Assembly: GCA_965229005.1 (NCBI GenBank) | Contig: CBDDIP010000002.1 | Span: 2,604,001-2,668,000, forward strand | Direction: 5' to 3' | DNA: 64,000 nt | Source: CBDDIP01 sp965229005 | GTDB lineage: Bacteria > Actinomycetota > Acidimicrobiia > Acidimicrobiales > Ilumatobacteraceae | In this document: piece after piece, positions 17,098 to 25,193 of the stretch | How positions within the stretch are numbered: position 1 is the stretch's first letter | Layout: each line of letters opens with the position of its first letter | The notes under the pieces: generated by a model | Databases searched by the model: none | Told to the model about the DNA's origin: nothing | What the model saw: only the letters and a program-made list of their open reading frames with translations | Position numbers and translations under genes: made by a program

Positions 17098-17670
17098 ATG
17101 CCCGTCGCCGGTGGCGTTCCCTCCACGCCGTCCGAGCGGCTTACCGCCGTGGAGGCGATGCTTCGCCAGGTCGAGGTCCTCCGCGCGGATGGTGCCGACG
17201 CCGCGGCGGTGGCCGTGCAGGACGAGATGATCGGTGAGTTCGGGACCGACGTCGACGCGGTGCGCACGCACCAGCTCGTCGCCGGCGCGCTGACCGATCG
17301 CGCCCAGCGCCTGTTCGATCGCGACCTGTTCGCCGCGGCCGCGACTCGCTACGACCGGCTGATCGATCGCTACGCCGACTCGCCCGACCCGGTCGTGCAA
17401 CAACTCGTCGCGTCGGCGGTGACCCAGCGAACCGCGGCGCTGACGGCCGCCGGTCTGGTGCGCGGCGAGCCCGCAGGTCCCGAGGAGCCGGCCGCCGTCG
17501 ATGCCGGTGCCGGTGCCGGTGCCGGCGCTGGCGCCGAGGACGCTGACGCGGCGGTCGACGACGGCTCGGTCGCGCACGATGTCGATGATCTGGCACCGCG
17601 GATCCCGTTGAAGTTCGCGTGGATCCGCGCTCGCGAACGCCGCGCGCGGGGATGGCCGAAGCCGCGCTGA
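17098..17670 (+). CDS. Hypothetical protein with Gly-Ala repeat linker
   Basis: A protein of 190 aa, not recognised. A GGAGG ribosome binding site precedes ATG 17098, and the gene follows the ROK kinase by 16 nt. The first ~115 residues look like alpha-helical hairpins (Ala/Leu/Asp-rich, TPR-like in texture). A low-complexity linker (GAGAGAGAGA, encoded by a GCCGGT-type minisatellite near 17505-17535) and an acidic stretch follow. The last 25 residues are basic (FAWIRARERRARGWPKPR). Confidence 0.6.
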   Translation: MPVAGGVPSTPSERLTAVEAMLRQVEVLRADGADAAAVAVQDEMIGEFGTDVDAVRTHQLVAGALTDRAQRLFDRDLFAAAATRYDRLIDRYADSPDPVVQQLVASAVTQRTAALTAAGLVRGEPAGPEEPAAVDAGAGAGAGAGAEDADAAVDDGSVAHDVDDLAPRIPLKFAWIRARERRARGWPKPR

Positions 17671-17703
17671 CGGGCGAGTGCGGCTGCCGTGACTACCGGT
17701 GGG

Positions 17704-17709
17704 TAACCT
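17704..17709 (+). promoter_or_regulatory. -10 box of a leaderless promoter (acyl-CoA dehydrogenase)
   Basis: TAACCT lies 6 nt before ATG 17716, with no ribosome binding site. Confidence 0.45.
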
Positions 17710-17715
17710 GCGGCC

Positions 17716-18930
17716 ATGCATCCGGTCTACACACCCGAAGCCGAGGCCTATCGCGAGAAGGTCCAGGCGTTCCTGGCCGAGAAGTTGCCCGCCCGTTGGG
17801 GCGGCATCGGCAAGCTGGAGGGTGACGAGCTGCACCAGTTCGTCACCGACTGGCGCAAGACCCTCTACGAAGGTGGCTACCTCGCTACGGGCTGGCCGAC
17901 GCAGTACGGCGGCGCCGGACTGTCGGCGCTCGAGCAGGTGCTGATCGCCGAGGAGTTCGCCAAGGCGGGCGTGCCGACCGGTGGCCCGAACGACGTGTTC
18001 GGCATCCAGATGCTCGGCAACACGCTGCTGCAGTGGGGCTCCGAGGAGCAGAAGCAGCGCTACCTGCCGCGCATCCTGTCCGGCGAGGACGTGTGGTGCC
18101 AGGGCTACAGCGAGCCGAACGCCGGCAGCGACCTGAGCAACCTCGGGCTGCGCGGCGTGCTCGACGGCGACCAGTGGATCCTCAACGGTCAGAAGATCTG
18201 GACGTCGGCCGGCCACCTCGCCGACCACATCTTCACGCTCGTGCGCACCGACCCGGACGCGCCACGTCACAAGGGCATTTCGTTCGTCCTCGTCGACATG
18301 CGCCAGCCGGGCATCGAGGTTCGCCCGATTCGGATGATCTCCGGTGAGAGCGAGTTCAACGAGGTCTTCTACACCGACGCCACGGCGCCGAAGGAGGAAG
18401 TCGTCGGCGGGCTCAACAACGGTTGGGCGGTGGCGATGACGCTGCTCGGCTTCGAGCGCGGCGAAGCGGCAGCCACGATGCCGATCCGCTTCCAGGCCGA
18501 GCTCGACCGGTTGCTGATCCTCGCCAAGGACGCCGGCGTCGCCGACGACCCGCGGATCCGCCAACGCCTCGCGGCGTGCGCAACCAAGGTGCAGATCATG
18601 CGCTACAACGGGATGCGCGTGCTCACCCAGTTCCTCAAGGGTCACCACCCCGGCCCGGACGGGGCGATCTCGAAGCTCTACTGGAGCGAGTACCACCAGG
18701 AGGTCACGGAGCTGTCGATGGACATCCTCGGTGCGGCCGCGCTCACGCCGGACGGTCGTCGCCCGTCGTCCGCGTTCCAGGCCGACGACGCCGGCGCGCC
18801 GAACAGCTCGTGGAGCTGGGTGGGCACGTTCCTCAACGCGCGAGCCGGGACGATCTACGCCGGCTCGTCGCAGATCCAGCGCAACATCATCGGTGAGATG
18901 GTCCTCGGGTTGCCGAAGGAGCCGCGTTGA
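17716..18930 (+). CDS. Acyl-CoA dehydrogenase
   Basis: FAD enzyme of 404 aa that introduces the alpha-beta double bond into an acyl-CoA. The FAD/substrate motif is CQGYSEPNAGSDLSNL, followed by LNGQKIWTSAGHLADH. The C-terminal helical domain ends RAGTIYAGSSQIQRNIIGEMVLGLPK, the signature segment of the family. The sequence class resembles FadE proteins of actinobacterial fatty acid or steroid degradation; exact chain specificity cannot be read. It may be co-transcribed with the small downstream gene (TTGA overlap). Confidence 0.92.
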   Translation: MHPVYTPEAEAYREKVQAFLAEKLPARWGGIGKLEGDELHQFVTDWRKTLYEGGYLATGWPTQYGGAGLSALEQVLIAEEFAKAGVPTGGPNDVFGIQMLGNTLLQWGSEEQKQRYLPRILSGEDVWCQGYSEPNAGSDLSNLGLRGVLDGDQWILNGQKIWTSAGHLADHIFTLVRTDPDAPRHKGISFVLVDMRQPGIEVRPIRMISGESEFNEVFYTDATAPKEEVVGGLNNGWAVAMTLLGFERGEAAATMPIRFQAELDRLLILAKDAGVADDPRIRQRLAACATKVQIMRYNGMRVLTQFLKGHHPGPDGAISKLYWSEYHQEVTELSMDILGAAALTPDGRRPSSAFQADDAGAPNSSWSWVGTFLNARAGTIYAGSSQIQRNIIGEMVLGLPKEPR

Positions 18931-19172
18931 GCGCTCGCGTCGTGCTGCGCTGCGCCGCAGCGGTCGCCCGTCGCCCGTCGCTGTGGGGTGCCGCGCTCGT
19001 CCAATGGAAGCGGACCACGCCGAACCAGTGGTGGCGGCGACGCCCGTTCCTGCCGGTGCCGTCGCGTGCCTACGTGGAGTTCCGGATGGTGACGCAGTAC
19101 GGCCGAGTCGATCACCCGGTGGAAGCGGACGATGTGCTGAACTACCTCTCATGGTGCCGACGCGCACAGTGA
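18927..19172 (+). CDS. Small basic hypothetical protein
   Basis: A protein of 81 aa starting at TTG 18927, which overlaps the acyl-CoA dehydrogenase stop (TTGA). It is Arg/Trp-rich: WWRRRPFLPVPSRAYVEFR, then a C-terminal ADDVLNYLSWCRR. Small proteins with a similar DVVxYLxWCR ending occur in other actinobacteria as far as I recall, so it is probably real. No function can be assigned. Confidence 0.55.
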   Translation: MSARVVLRCAAAVARRPSLWGAALVQWKRTTPNQWWRRRPFLPVPSRAYVEFRMVTQYGRVDHPVEADDVLNYLSWCRRAQ

Positions 19173-19246
19173 CACCAGTGCCGACGGGTCACCTGATACC
19201 ACCTCCTGGCGTGCGGAATTCGCCGTCGACGCAGCGAGCGCGTCGG

Positions 19247-19252
19247 TAGGGT
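19247..19252 (+). promoter_or_regulatory. -10 box of a leaderless promoter (HNH gene)
   Basis: TAGGGT lies 8 nt before ATG 19261, with a C-rich spacer and no ribosome binding site. Confidence 0.45.
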
Positions 19253-19260
19253 CCCCCCGC

Positions 19261-19758
19261 ATGAGGAGCGCGCTGGTGTTGAACGCAACGTACGAGCCGC
19301 TCTCCGTGGTGCCCGCACGCCGGGCCGCCTGCCTTGTCCTCGCCGACAAGGCCGACATCGTCGCCGACGACGGGACCGAGTTGCACTCCGAGTCGCTGAC
19401 GTTGAAGAGCCCGCTCGTCATCCGCCTGCGCTACGTGGTCAAGGTGCCGTACCACCGGCGCACCGCGCTGTCGCGTCGTGCCGTCTTCGCCCGCGACGAT
19501 CACCGCTGCCAGTACTGCGGAGAGACCGCCGACTCGATCGACCACATCATGCCGAGGTCGCGCGGTGGCCAGCACACGTGGGAGAACGTCGCGGCCGCGT
19601 GCCGCCCGTGCAACCTGCGCAAGCGTGATCGCACGCCGTCCGAAGCGGAGATGTACCTCGCTCGTCCGGCGCACGCGCCCAAGGAGCTGGCGTGGGTGCT
19701 GATCTCGGTCAACCGCGTGCCCGAGGAGTGGAAGCCGTACCTGGCTCGCGCCAGCTAG
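19261..19758 (+). CDS. HNH endonuclease family protein
   Basis: A protein of 165 aa. The HNH core has a zinc-type knuckle CQYCGE, then DSIDHIMPRSRGG (His-His pair), NVAAACRPCNLRKRDR (Asn/His position and second Cys pair). The N-terminal 60 residues (VLNATYEPLSVVPARRA) are the conserved leader of a widespread chromosomal family with the same architecture. It stands alone, with no phage or restriction partners. A housekeeping nuclease of unknown target. Confidence 0.88.
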   Translation: MRSALVLNATYEPLSVVPARRAACLVLADKADIVADDGTELHSESLTLKSPLVIRLRYVVKVPYHRRTALSRRAVFARDDHRCQYCGETADSIDHIMPRSRGGQHTWENVAAACRPCNLRKRDRTPSEAEMYLARPAHAPKELAWVLISVNRVPEEWKPYLARAS

Positions 19759-19767
19759 ACAGGTCGC

Positions 19768-20427
19768 ATGTCGTCGTGGCGCCTCGCACACATCGAGGGT
19801 GATGCGGCGGCCTTCCACGGCGAGGACCCCAGCCCGCACCGATCGGCGACGTTCGTCGGCGTCGACCGGGCCACGCTCGTACTCGGTTCCACGCAGTCGG
19901 AGTCGACTGTCGACGGCGATGCCGCGTCGCGGCGCGGCATCGCTGTCGTGCGCCGGCGCAGCGGGGGAGGCGGGGTGCTGCTGCTGCCCGGCGAGTTCGT
20001 CTGGCTCGATCTGGTGATCCCCGCCGACGACCCGCTGTGGTCGCCCGACGTCGGGGTCGCCGGCCACTGGGTGGGGGAGCTGTGGCGGGATGCGCTGGCG
20101 TCGCTCGGCGTCGACGGAACGATGCACCGCGGGGCGATGATCACCTCGAGGTGGTCGCGCCAGGTGTGCTTCGCCGGCGTCGGCCCCGGTGAGGTGATGG
20201 CCGGTGCCGTTCAGGAGGCCGGGAAGTTGGCGGGCGTGTCGCAACGCAGGACGAGGTCGTTCGCCCGCTTCCAGACGATGTGCCACCTCCGCTGGCGCCC
20301 CGAGATCGCCGCCGACCTCGTCGCCGCCCCCAAGCCATCGATCGCTGACCTGGCCCCCGTTGTCGCCGAGGTCCCCGCGACCGCCGAGGACATCACCGCC
20401 GCCCTGATCCTCCACCTGCCGGACTGA
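19768..20427 (+). CDS. Lipoate-protein ligase A-like protein
   Basis: A protein of 219 aa in the BPL/LplA fold. VVRRRSGGGGVLLLPG is the lipoate/biotinyl-AMP binding loop (RRxSGGG), and KLAGVSQRRTR contains the candidate catalytic lysine. It is shorter than full LplA (~330 aa) and has no C-terminal accessory domain, so it could be a lipoyl transferase or octanoyl transferase-like enzyme. It starts 9 nt after the HNH stop. Confidence 0.78.
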   Translation: MSSWRLAHIEGDAAAFHGEDPSPHRSATFVGVDRATLVLGSTQSESTVDGDAASRRGIAVVRRRSGGGGVLLLPGEFVWLDLVIPADDPLWSPDVGVAGHWVGELWRDALASLGVDGTMHRGAMITSRWSRQVCFAGVGPGEVMAGAVQEAGKLAGVSQRRTRSFARFQTMCHLRWRPEIAADLVAAPKPSIADLAPVVAEVPATAEDITAALILHLPD

Positions 20428-20463
20428 GTCGCCCGCGTCGAAGCGTTGGTGATGTTGCGGTTG

Positions 20464-20485
20464 ACGAACCCGATGCCGGGTTCGT
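20464..20485 (+). terminator. Hairpin after lplA-like gene
   Basis: A perfect 9-bp stem, ACGAACCCG - ATGC - CGGGTTCGT, begins 37 nt after the lipoate-ligase stop. There is no T-run after it, as is common for hairpin terminators in GC-rich actinobacteria. Confidence 0.4.
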
Positions 20486-20625
20486 GACCGGCGTCGTTGG
20501 ATGATGGTCATGGGCGCTCCTTGCCGGTGGTGCCCGAGCGGCTCAGGGAGCACTCGATCGGGTCCGCGGCACCTCAACCCATGCTCCGGACGGAGCGCAG
20601 CGAGCACTCGACCAGGTCCGCACTC

Positions 20626-20669
20626 GGTGAGTTGAGCGATGTGCGGCGCATGGGCGCTCACCTCTCACC
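20626..20669. repeat. Solitary type B palindrome
   Basis: GGTGAG ... CTCACC arms surround ATGTGCGGCGCATGGGCG, the reverse complement of the core found in the type B units of the array at 44427-44898. It shows that the array unit is dispersed in the genome. Confidence 0.65.
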
Positions 20670-20699
20670 TGCCGCTCCCTCGCGTCGAAGTGTTGTTCG

Positions 20700-20752
20700 C
20701 ATGGGCGCGGGATGAGCGAGATGAGCGAGATGTCGTCGGTTTCGCGCCCATG
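20700..20752. repeat. Type C palindrome, copy 3
   Basis: CATGGGCGCG ... CGCGCCCATG, a perfect 10-bp inverted repeat. The interior has ATGAGCGAG twice and then ATGTCGTCGGT, matching the copies at 8238-8281 and 8302-8342. Confidence 0.7.
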
Positions 20753-20795
20753 CGGGGGTGGCGCAGGGGAGGCGGGGAGGGGTTTCGGGACGGTG

Positions 20796-20852
20796 TGGGG
20801 AGTTGTGGGGGGAAATGGTTGACTTCGGGGGGTTGTGGGGTGAAGAATGGGG
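20796..20852 (+). promoter_or_regulatory. MraZ operator and dcw promoter
   Basis: TGGGG occurs at 20796, 20806 and 20836 with weaker copies TGGTT at 20816 and CGGGG at 20826. That is an exact 10-bp period, the TGGGN-N5 arrangement known for MraZ boxes; another TGGGG is at 20848. A sigma-A-like promoter, TTGACT (20819-20824) - 18 nt - AAGAAT (20843-20848), lies inside the array, so bound MraZ would block polymerase. mraZ starts ~105 nt downstream. Confidence 0.65.
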
Positions 20853-20954
20853 AATCGGCGCGGAGCCCGGTGTTCACCGTTCCTCCGTCTCGATCGGATT
20901 CGACACAGCTCGGCGAGGCAGGCCGACGAGGCAGCAGGAAGGAGGTGGCGCGAC

Positions 20955-21380
20955 GTGCTCTTCGTCGGTGCGCACGAGCGGCAGCTCGACGACAAGGGAC
21001 GGCTGGCGCTGCCGGCTCCCTATCGCGCGCACCTCGGCGAGCGCTGCTACCTCGTGAAGGGGCGCGACAAGTGCGTCGACGTGATCCCCGAGTCGGTCTT
21101 CGAGGACGAGGCGGCCACCGTCAAGCGTCAGGTGCAAGCGGGTGAGGTGCACCGCCACCAGCAGCGCGCCCTGTTCTCCAGCGCCACGCTCGTCAACGTC
21201 GACAAGCAGGGTCGGATCAACCTCGACGAGCGCCTGCGGGGCTACGCCGAGATCGCCGGCGAGTCATCGGTGATGGTCGCCGGCAACTACGACCGCCTCG
21301 AGATCTGGTCGCCGGAGCGCTTCGAGCGGGTCACCGCCGAAGGCACCAGCGACATGGCCGGCGACGACGACCCGGCGTGA
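20955..21380 (+). CDS. mraZ: Transcriptional regulator MraZ
   Basis: DNA-binding autorepressor of the dcw cluster, 141 aa. Two AbrB-like SpoVT halves are visible: LDDKGRLALPAPYRAHL and VDKQGRINLDERLRGYA, each with the conserved D-x-K/Q-G-R. A strong AAGGAGGT ribosome binding site 7 nt before GTG 20955 fixes the start against longer frames. The C terminus is acidic. Its predicted binding sites are at 20796-20852. Confidence 0.95.
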   Translation: MLFVGAHERQLDDKGRLALPAPYRAHLGERCYLVKGRDKCVDVIPESVFEDEAATVKRQVQAGEVHRHQQRALFSSATLVNVDKQGRINLDERLRGYAEIAGESSVMVAGNYDRLEIWSPERFERVTAEGTSDMAGDDDPA

Positions 21381-21592
21381 ACCACCACTTCGACCATGAA
21401 GACCCACACAGAACAGGAGGAATGAGGCAGCACACGAACCAGCACGGGTCGCACCACCCGCTCATCTGCAGCCTTCCGGTTTGCAAGATGGACAGCCCAA
21501 CTCCGCCCGCTTCCGTCGTGTCCGACCGGGGAGACATCCCGGCGACAACCGCGGACCGGGGGGCTGCAGATGAGCGGTCGATGCGACCATGA
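21377..21592 (+). other. Possible 71-codon leader ORF coupling mraZ to rsmH
   Basis: The frame begins GTG overlapping the mraZ stop (GTGA) and ends TGA overlapping the rsmH ATG (ATGA); an internal ATG 21422 follows AGGAGG by one base. The product would be His-rich. Third-position GC is only about 73%, against ~95% in neighbouring genes, so it may be a translated spacer of a structured leader more than a functional protein. Confidence 0.25.
21458..21577 (+). ncRNA. Structured leader before rsmH (mraW RNA motif candidate)
   Basis: A perfect 16-bp inverted repeat, CCGCTCATCTGCAGCC at 21458-21473 and its complement at 21562-21577, closes an 88-nt interior containing a further hairpin CCGGG-7-CCCGG (21526-21542). 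The right arm ends 11 nt before the rsmH ATG and rsmH has no clear ribosome binding site of its own. Actinobacteria are known to carry a conserved mraW RNA motif at exactly this position; identity is inferred from place and architecture. Confidence 0.55.
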
Positions 21593-22551
21593 GCGATCAG
21601 GAATTCCAGCACGACCCGGTCATGGCCGAGGAGATCGTCTCGATCTTCGAACACGTTCCGGCCGGCGTCCTGCTCGACGCCACGCTCGGCGGCGGTGGCC
21701 ACACCGAACTGATCCTCGAGCGGTTCCCGCACCTGCGGGTGCTCGGGATCGATCGGGATCAAGCAGCACTGGAGGCGGCCACACGGCGCCTGCAGCGCTT
21801 CGGGGATCGCCTGCTCGTGCACCACGCTCGGTTCGACCGTCTCGAAGACGCCATGGAAGCACTCTCCGTCGATCATCTCTCCGGTGCCCTGTTCGATCTC
21901 GGTGTCAGCTCGCCGCAGCTCGACCACGCCGACCGCGGCTTCTCGTACCGCCAGGACGCTCCGCTCGACATGCGCATGGACCGCGATCAGTCGTGGGATG
22001 CCGCCGACGTCGTCAACGGGTACAGCGCCGAGCAACTGGCCTCGGTGCTGCGTCGCTTCGGCGACGAGCGCTTCGCCAAGCGCATCGCGATGGCGATCGT
22101 CGCGGCTCGTCCGATCGAGACCACCACGCGGCTGGCCGAGGTCGTCGTCTCGGCCATTCCCGCGCCGGCGCGGCGCACGGGCGGTCACCCGGCGAAGCGC
22201 ACCTTCCAGGCGATCCGCATCGAGGTCAACGGCGAGCTCGAGGCCATCGCGCCGGCGCTCGACGCGGCAATGGAGCGCACGGTGCCCGGCGGGCGCGTCG
22301 CCGTGCTGTCGTACCACTCGGGCGAGGACCGAATCGTGAAGGAGCGCATGCGTTTGGCGGTCACCGGCGGCTGTGCGTGCCCACCCGATCTGCCATGCGT
22401 CTGCGACGCGGTGCAGATCGTTCGGCTGGTCCGCGGCGTGCCGCGCACGCCGTCGACCGATGAGCAGACGACCAACCGCCGGGCGGCGAGCGCGCGCTTG
22501 CGCGTCGCCGAGCGGATCATCGACACGCCTCGTCGCGAGACGGGCGCCTGA
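21589..22551 (+). CDS. rsmH: 16S rRNA (cytosine-1402-N4)-methyltransferase
   Basis: SAM-dependent methyltransferase of 16S rRNA C1402, formerly MraW; 320 aa. HDPVMAEEIV at the N terminus, DATLGGGGHTELIL (SAM motif I), LGVSSPQLD, GFSYRQDAPLDMRMD, the TFQAIRIEVNGEL segment and VLSYHSGEDRIVKE are all diagnostic. The Cys cluster CACPPDLPCVCD is typical of the C-terminal part. Start ATG 21589. Confidence 0.96.
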   Translation: MSDQEFQHDPVMAEEIVSIFEHVPAGVLLDATLGGGGHTELILERFPHLRVLGIDRDQAALEAATRRLQRFGDRLLVHHARFDRLEDAMEALSVDHLSGALFDLGVSSPQLDHADRGFSYRQDAPLDMRMDRDQSWDAADVVNGYSAEQLASVLRRFGDERFAKRIAMAIVAARPIETTTRLAEVVVSAIPAPARRTGGHPAKRTFQAIRIEVNGELEAIAPALDAAMERTVPGGRVAVLSYHSGEDRIVKERMRLAVTGGCACPPDLPCVCDAVQIVRLVRGVPRTPSTDEQTTNRRAASARLRVAERIIDTPRRETGA

Positions 22552-22553
22552 CC

Positions 22554-23096
22554 ATGGCAATGGCGAGCAGCACCGCGCCGATCACCAGCTCGATCCCCCG
22601 GCGCACGCGTGCGCACGCCGGTGGTGCCGGCGCGCTGGTGGTGCGCCCGATGGTCAAGTCGACCGAGGGCGTCAAGCTGCCGGTCCGCGCGCCGCTGGTG
22701 GTCGTCGCTCCTCGCCGCCGTCACGCTGCTCGCTGGGTGGCGCTCGCCGCCGTCTTCATGTTCTGCACCATGCTCGCCGCCGCCGCGTTTCAGATGCAGC
22801 TGGCGCCGCGCCAGGTGACGCTGGACCAGCTCGACACCCAGATCGCCGCGGCGCGCAGCGAGTACGACGTGCTGCGTCGCGAGCGCGCCGAGCTCCGCGC
22901 CCCGGAGCGACTGGAGCGCCAGGCACTGGCCCTGGGCATGGTTCCGGTGTCCGACAACCACTTCCTGACCATCGATCCCGACGTGGTCGCCGAGGTGCAG
23001 GAGTCGACCGGTGGCGTGTTCTCCGGCGAGGGTGACGCACCGAGTGAGTTCGCCGAGCTGCAGGCCGTCAAGTCCGTGGCCGGGAGTGCGCCGTGA
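22554..23096 (+). CDS. ftsL: FtsL-like septum protein
   Basis: A protein of 180 aa. A ~55-residue basic N-terminal tail precedes one membrane helix (about residues 60-80, ARWVALAAVFMFCTMLAAAAF). A coiled-coil heptad region (LDQLDTQIAAARSEYDVLRRERAELR) and an acidic tail follow. Topology, size and position between rsmH and ftsI identify it as FtsL, a bitopic scaffold that activates FtsWI. Sequence conservation in this family is low. An in-frame ATG at 22560 is an alternative start. Confidence 0.78.
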   Translation: MAMASSTAPITSSIPRRTRAHAGGAGALVVRPMVKSTEGVKLPVRAPLVVVAPRRRHAARWVALAAVFMFCTMLAAAAFQMQLAPRQVTLDQLDTQIAAARSEYDVLRRERAELRAPERLERQALALGMVPVSDNHFLTIDPDVVAEVQESTGGVFSGEGDAPSEFAELQAVKSVAGSAP

Positions 23097-25183
23097 GGTC
23101 AACCGATCCCCGCGATCGAAAGGCAGGCGATCGGCAGGCAGGCGATCGGCAGGCAGGTCAGCGACAGGCAGCAGCGGGACGAGCGAGGTCGCACGGCACC
23201 AGCCGGTCCACCGGGCCGGCGCGTCCGGCCGCCCGTCCCGGCACGCGTGGCCGCCCGCCGGCCCCGCCGGCAGCGCGTCCGCTCGCCCGGCGCCATCAGC
23301 CACGGGCCGCCCCGCGCCCCGCATCGGGCCCTGGGTCGTTGCACGATCGTCGCCCAGCGGCACGGGCCGTCGATCGCCGGCCGTTGCAGAAGCGGCCCAC
23401 CGCACGGCGCGCCCCCCGCGTCGTGCGCCACCACTTCAAGCCCGGCTCGTCGCACCGTCGGCTGTTCGTCGTCTTCGCCATCGCATCGGTGCTGTTCCTC
23501 GCCGTGCTCGGCCGGATCATCCTGCTGCAGACCACCGAGAGCGACGCGCTGCGCCAGGCGGGCAAGGCGCAGCGCACCACCGAGTCGGTCCTCAAGGCCC
23601 GGCGCGGCACCCTGTTCGATCGCAGCGGCAACGAACTGGCGATCTCCGTTCCGCAGCGCACGCTCTACGCCAACCCGCGGCTCGTGACCGATCCGCAGGG
23701 CACGGTCAGCATGCTCGCCGCGCTGCTCGGCCTCAGCGCCGACAAGCAGCAGTCGCTGCTCGCCTCGTTCACTGCCAAGGACAAGGGCTTCGTCTACGTC
23801 GACCGACAGGTGGACGACGAGCTCGCCGACGCGGTGATGGCCCTCGACATGCCCGGCATCAGCGGATACTCCGAGGACAGCCGGATGATGCCGAGCGGCA
23901 ACGTCGGGCGCAGCGTCATCGGACGGACGGACGTCGACGGCGTCGGCATCGCCGGGCTGGAGCTGCAGTTCAACCCGTTGCTCGCCGGCGTCAACGGTGA
24001 GCGGGTCGTCGAGCACGATCGCGACGGACGTTCGATCCCCGGCTCGGGCACCACCACGCACGCAGCGGTCGCCGGCGAGGACGTGGTGCTCACGCTCGAT
24101 CGTTCGCTCCAGTACCAAGTGGAGAAGCTGCTCACGCAGCGCGTCACCGACCTGCTCGCCAAGGGCGGCACCGCGGTGGTGCTCGACTCGTCCACCGGCG
24201 AGATCTACGCGATGGCGAACGTCGAGCGCAACGAAGACGGCACGGTCTCCGTGACATCGGCGAACCTGGCAGCAGTCGGCGCCTACGAGCCCGGCTCGGT
24301 GGCCAAGGTGTTCAGCATCGCCGCGGCGATCAACGAGGGCGTGACGACCCCCGACACGACGATCGACGTGCCGGGCAAGTACGTGTTCGACGAGGACACC
24401 CAGTGGGAGTACACGATCTCCGACGCCGAACCGCATGACACGATGCCGATGACGCTGCGCGACATCATCGTGCACTCCTCGAACATCGGCACCCTGCTCA
24501 CCGCGGGGAAGATGCCGGTGACCACGCTGGCCGGCTACCTCACGGCATTCGGTTTCGGCCAGACGACCGGGCTCGACTTCCCCAACGAGAGCGCCGGCAT
24601 CATCAAGCCCGTCGACAAGTGGCAGGGCTCGGAGAAGGCCACGGTCACGTACGGGTACGGCTACGCGGCGACGGCGATCCAGCTCGCTGCGGCAGTGAAC
24701 ACGATCGCCAACGATGGCACCTACGTCGCGCCGAAGTTGGTGCTGTCGACCATCGACGCAGTCGGCAAGGTCACGCCGACCGAGCCGTCGCCGACTCACC
24801 AGGTGGTGACGCCGCAGACCGCAGCAGAGATGACGGCGATGATGAAGGACGTCGTCTGCGACGACAAAGGCACCGGCAAGCTGGCGCGCATCGACGACAT
24901 CTCGGTCGCCGGCAAGACCGGCACCAGCCGCAAGGTCCAGGCCAACGGCACCTACGTGGGCGATGACGGCGAGATGTCGTACACCGCCACCTTCGCCGGG
25001 TTCCTGCCCGCCGATGACCCGAAGGTGACGATCCTCGTCTCGATCGACGAGCCGGACCCGACATCGCGTGACCGCTTCGGTGGCACCGCAGCCGCGCCGC
25101 TGTTCGCCAAGATCGCCGACGCAGCCATCCACGAGCTCTTGATCACCCCGCCCCAGGGTGACCAGGTCTGCGCCGCGACATGA
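23093..25183 (+). CDS. ftsI: Septal transpeptidase FtsI (PBP3)
   Basis: Class B penicillin-binding protein, 696 aa. A ~115-residue Arg/Pro/Ala-rich cytoplasmic tail precedes the membrane anchor (about 125-145). The dimerisation domain follows (RRGTLFDRSGNELAIS). The transpeptidase has SVAK (Ser402), SSN (462-464) and KTGT (608-611). No PASTA domain. The GTG start overlaps the ftsL stop (GTGA). The N-terminal tail begins with a 5-residue repeat (AGDRQ) and is longer than usual for FtsI. Confidence 0.94.
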   Translation: MRSTDPRDRKAGDRQAGDRQAGQRQAAAGRARSHGTSRSTGPARPAARPGTRGRPPAPPAARPLARRHQPRAAPRPASGPGSLHDRRPAARAVDRRPLQKRPTARRAPRVVRHHFKPGSSHRRLFVVFAIASVLFLAVLGRIILLQTTESDALRQAGKAQRTTESVLKARRGTLFDRSGNELAISVPQRTLYANPRLVTDPQGTVSMLAALLGLSADKQQSLLASFTAKDKGFVYVDRQVDDELADAVMALDMPGISGYSEDSRMMPSGNVGRSVIGRTDVDGVGIAGLELQFNPLLAGVNGERVVEHDRDGRSIPGSGTTTHAAVAGEDVVLTLDRSLQYQVEKLLTQRVTDLLAKGGTAVVLDSSTGEIYAMANVERNEDGTVSVTSANLAAVGAYEPGSVAKVFSIAAAINEGVTTPDTTIDVPGKYVFDEDTQWEYTISDAEPHDTMPMTLRDIIVHSSNIGTLLTAGKMPVTTLAGYLTAFGFGQTTGLDFPNESAGIIKPVDKWQGSEKATVTYGYGYAATAIQLAAAVNTIANDGTYVAPKLVLSTIDAVGKVTPTEPSPTHQVVTPQTAAEMTAMMKDVVCDDKGTGKLARIDDISVAGKTGTSRKVQANGTYVGDDGEMSYTATFAGFLPADDPKVTILVSIDEPDPTSRDRFGGTAAAPLFAKIADAAIHELLITPPQGDQVCAAT
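23113..23173 (+). repeat. 15-bp tandem repeat in ftsI 5' end
   Basis: About four imperfect copies of a GCGATCGGCAGGCAG unit encode AGDRQ-type pentapeptides in the cytoplasmic tail of FtsI. Slippage here would change tail length without breaking the frame. Confidence 0.6.
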
Positions 25184-25193
25184 CCCGGAACCG

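Larger units (their letters stand above)
20486..20795. other. Intergenic region with palindromic repeats, no gene
   Basis: No convincing gene lies in 20428-20954. This part holds two near-copies of GAGCACTCGA[TC]C..GGTCCGC (about 20549-20568 and 20601-20620). It also has the hairpin GCTCCG-GA-CGGAGC (20583-20596), one type B palindrome (20626-20669) and one type C palindrome (20700-20752). Confidence 0.6.
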
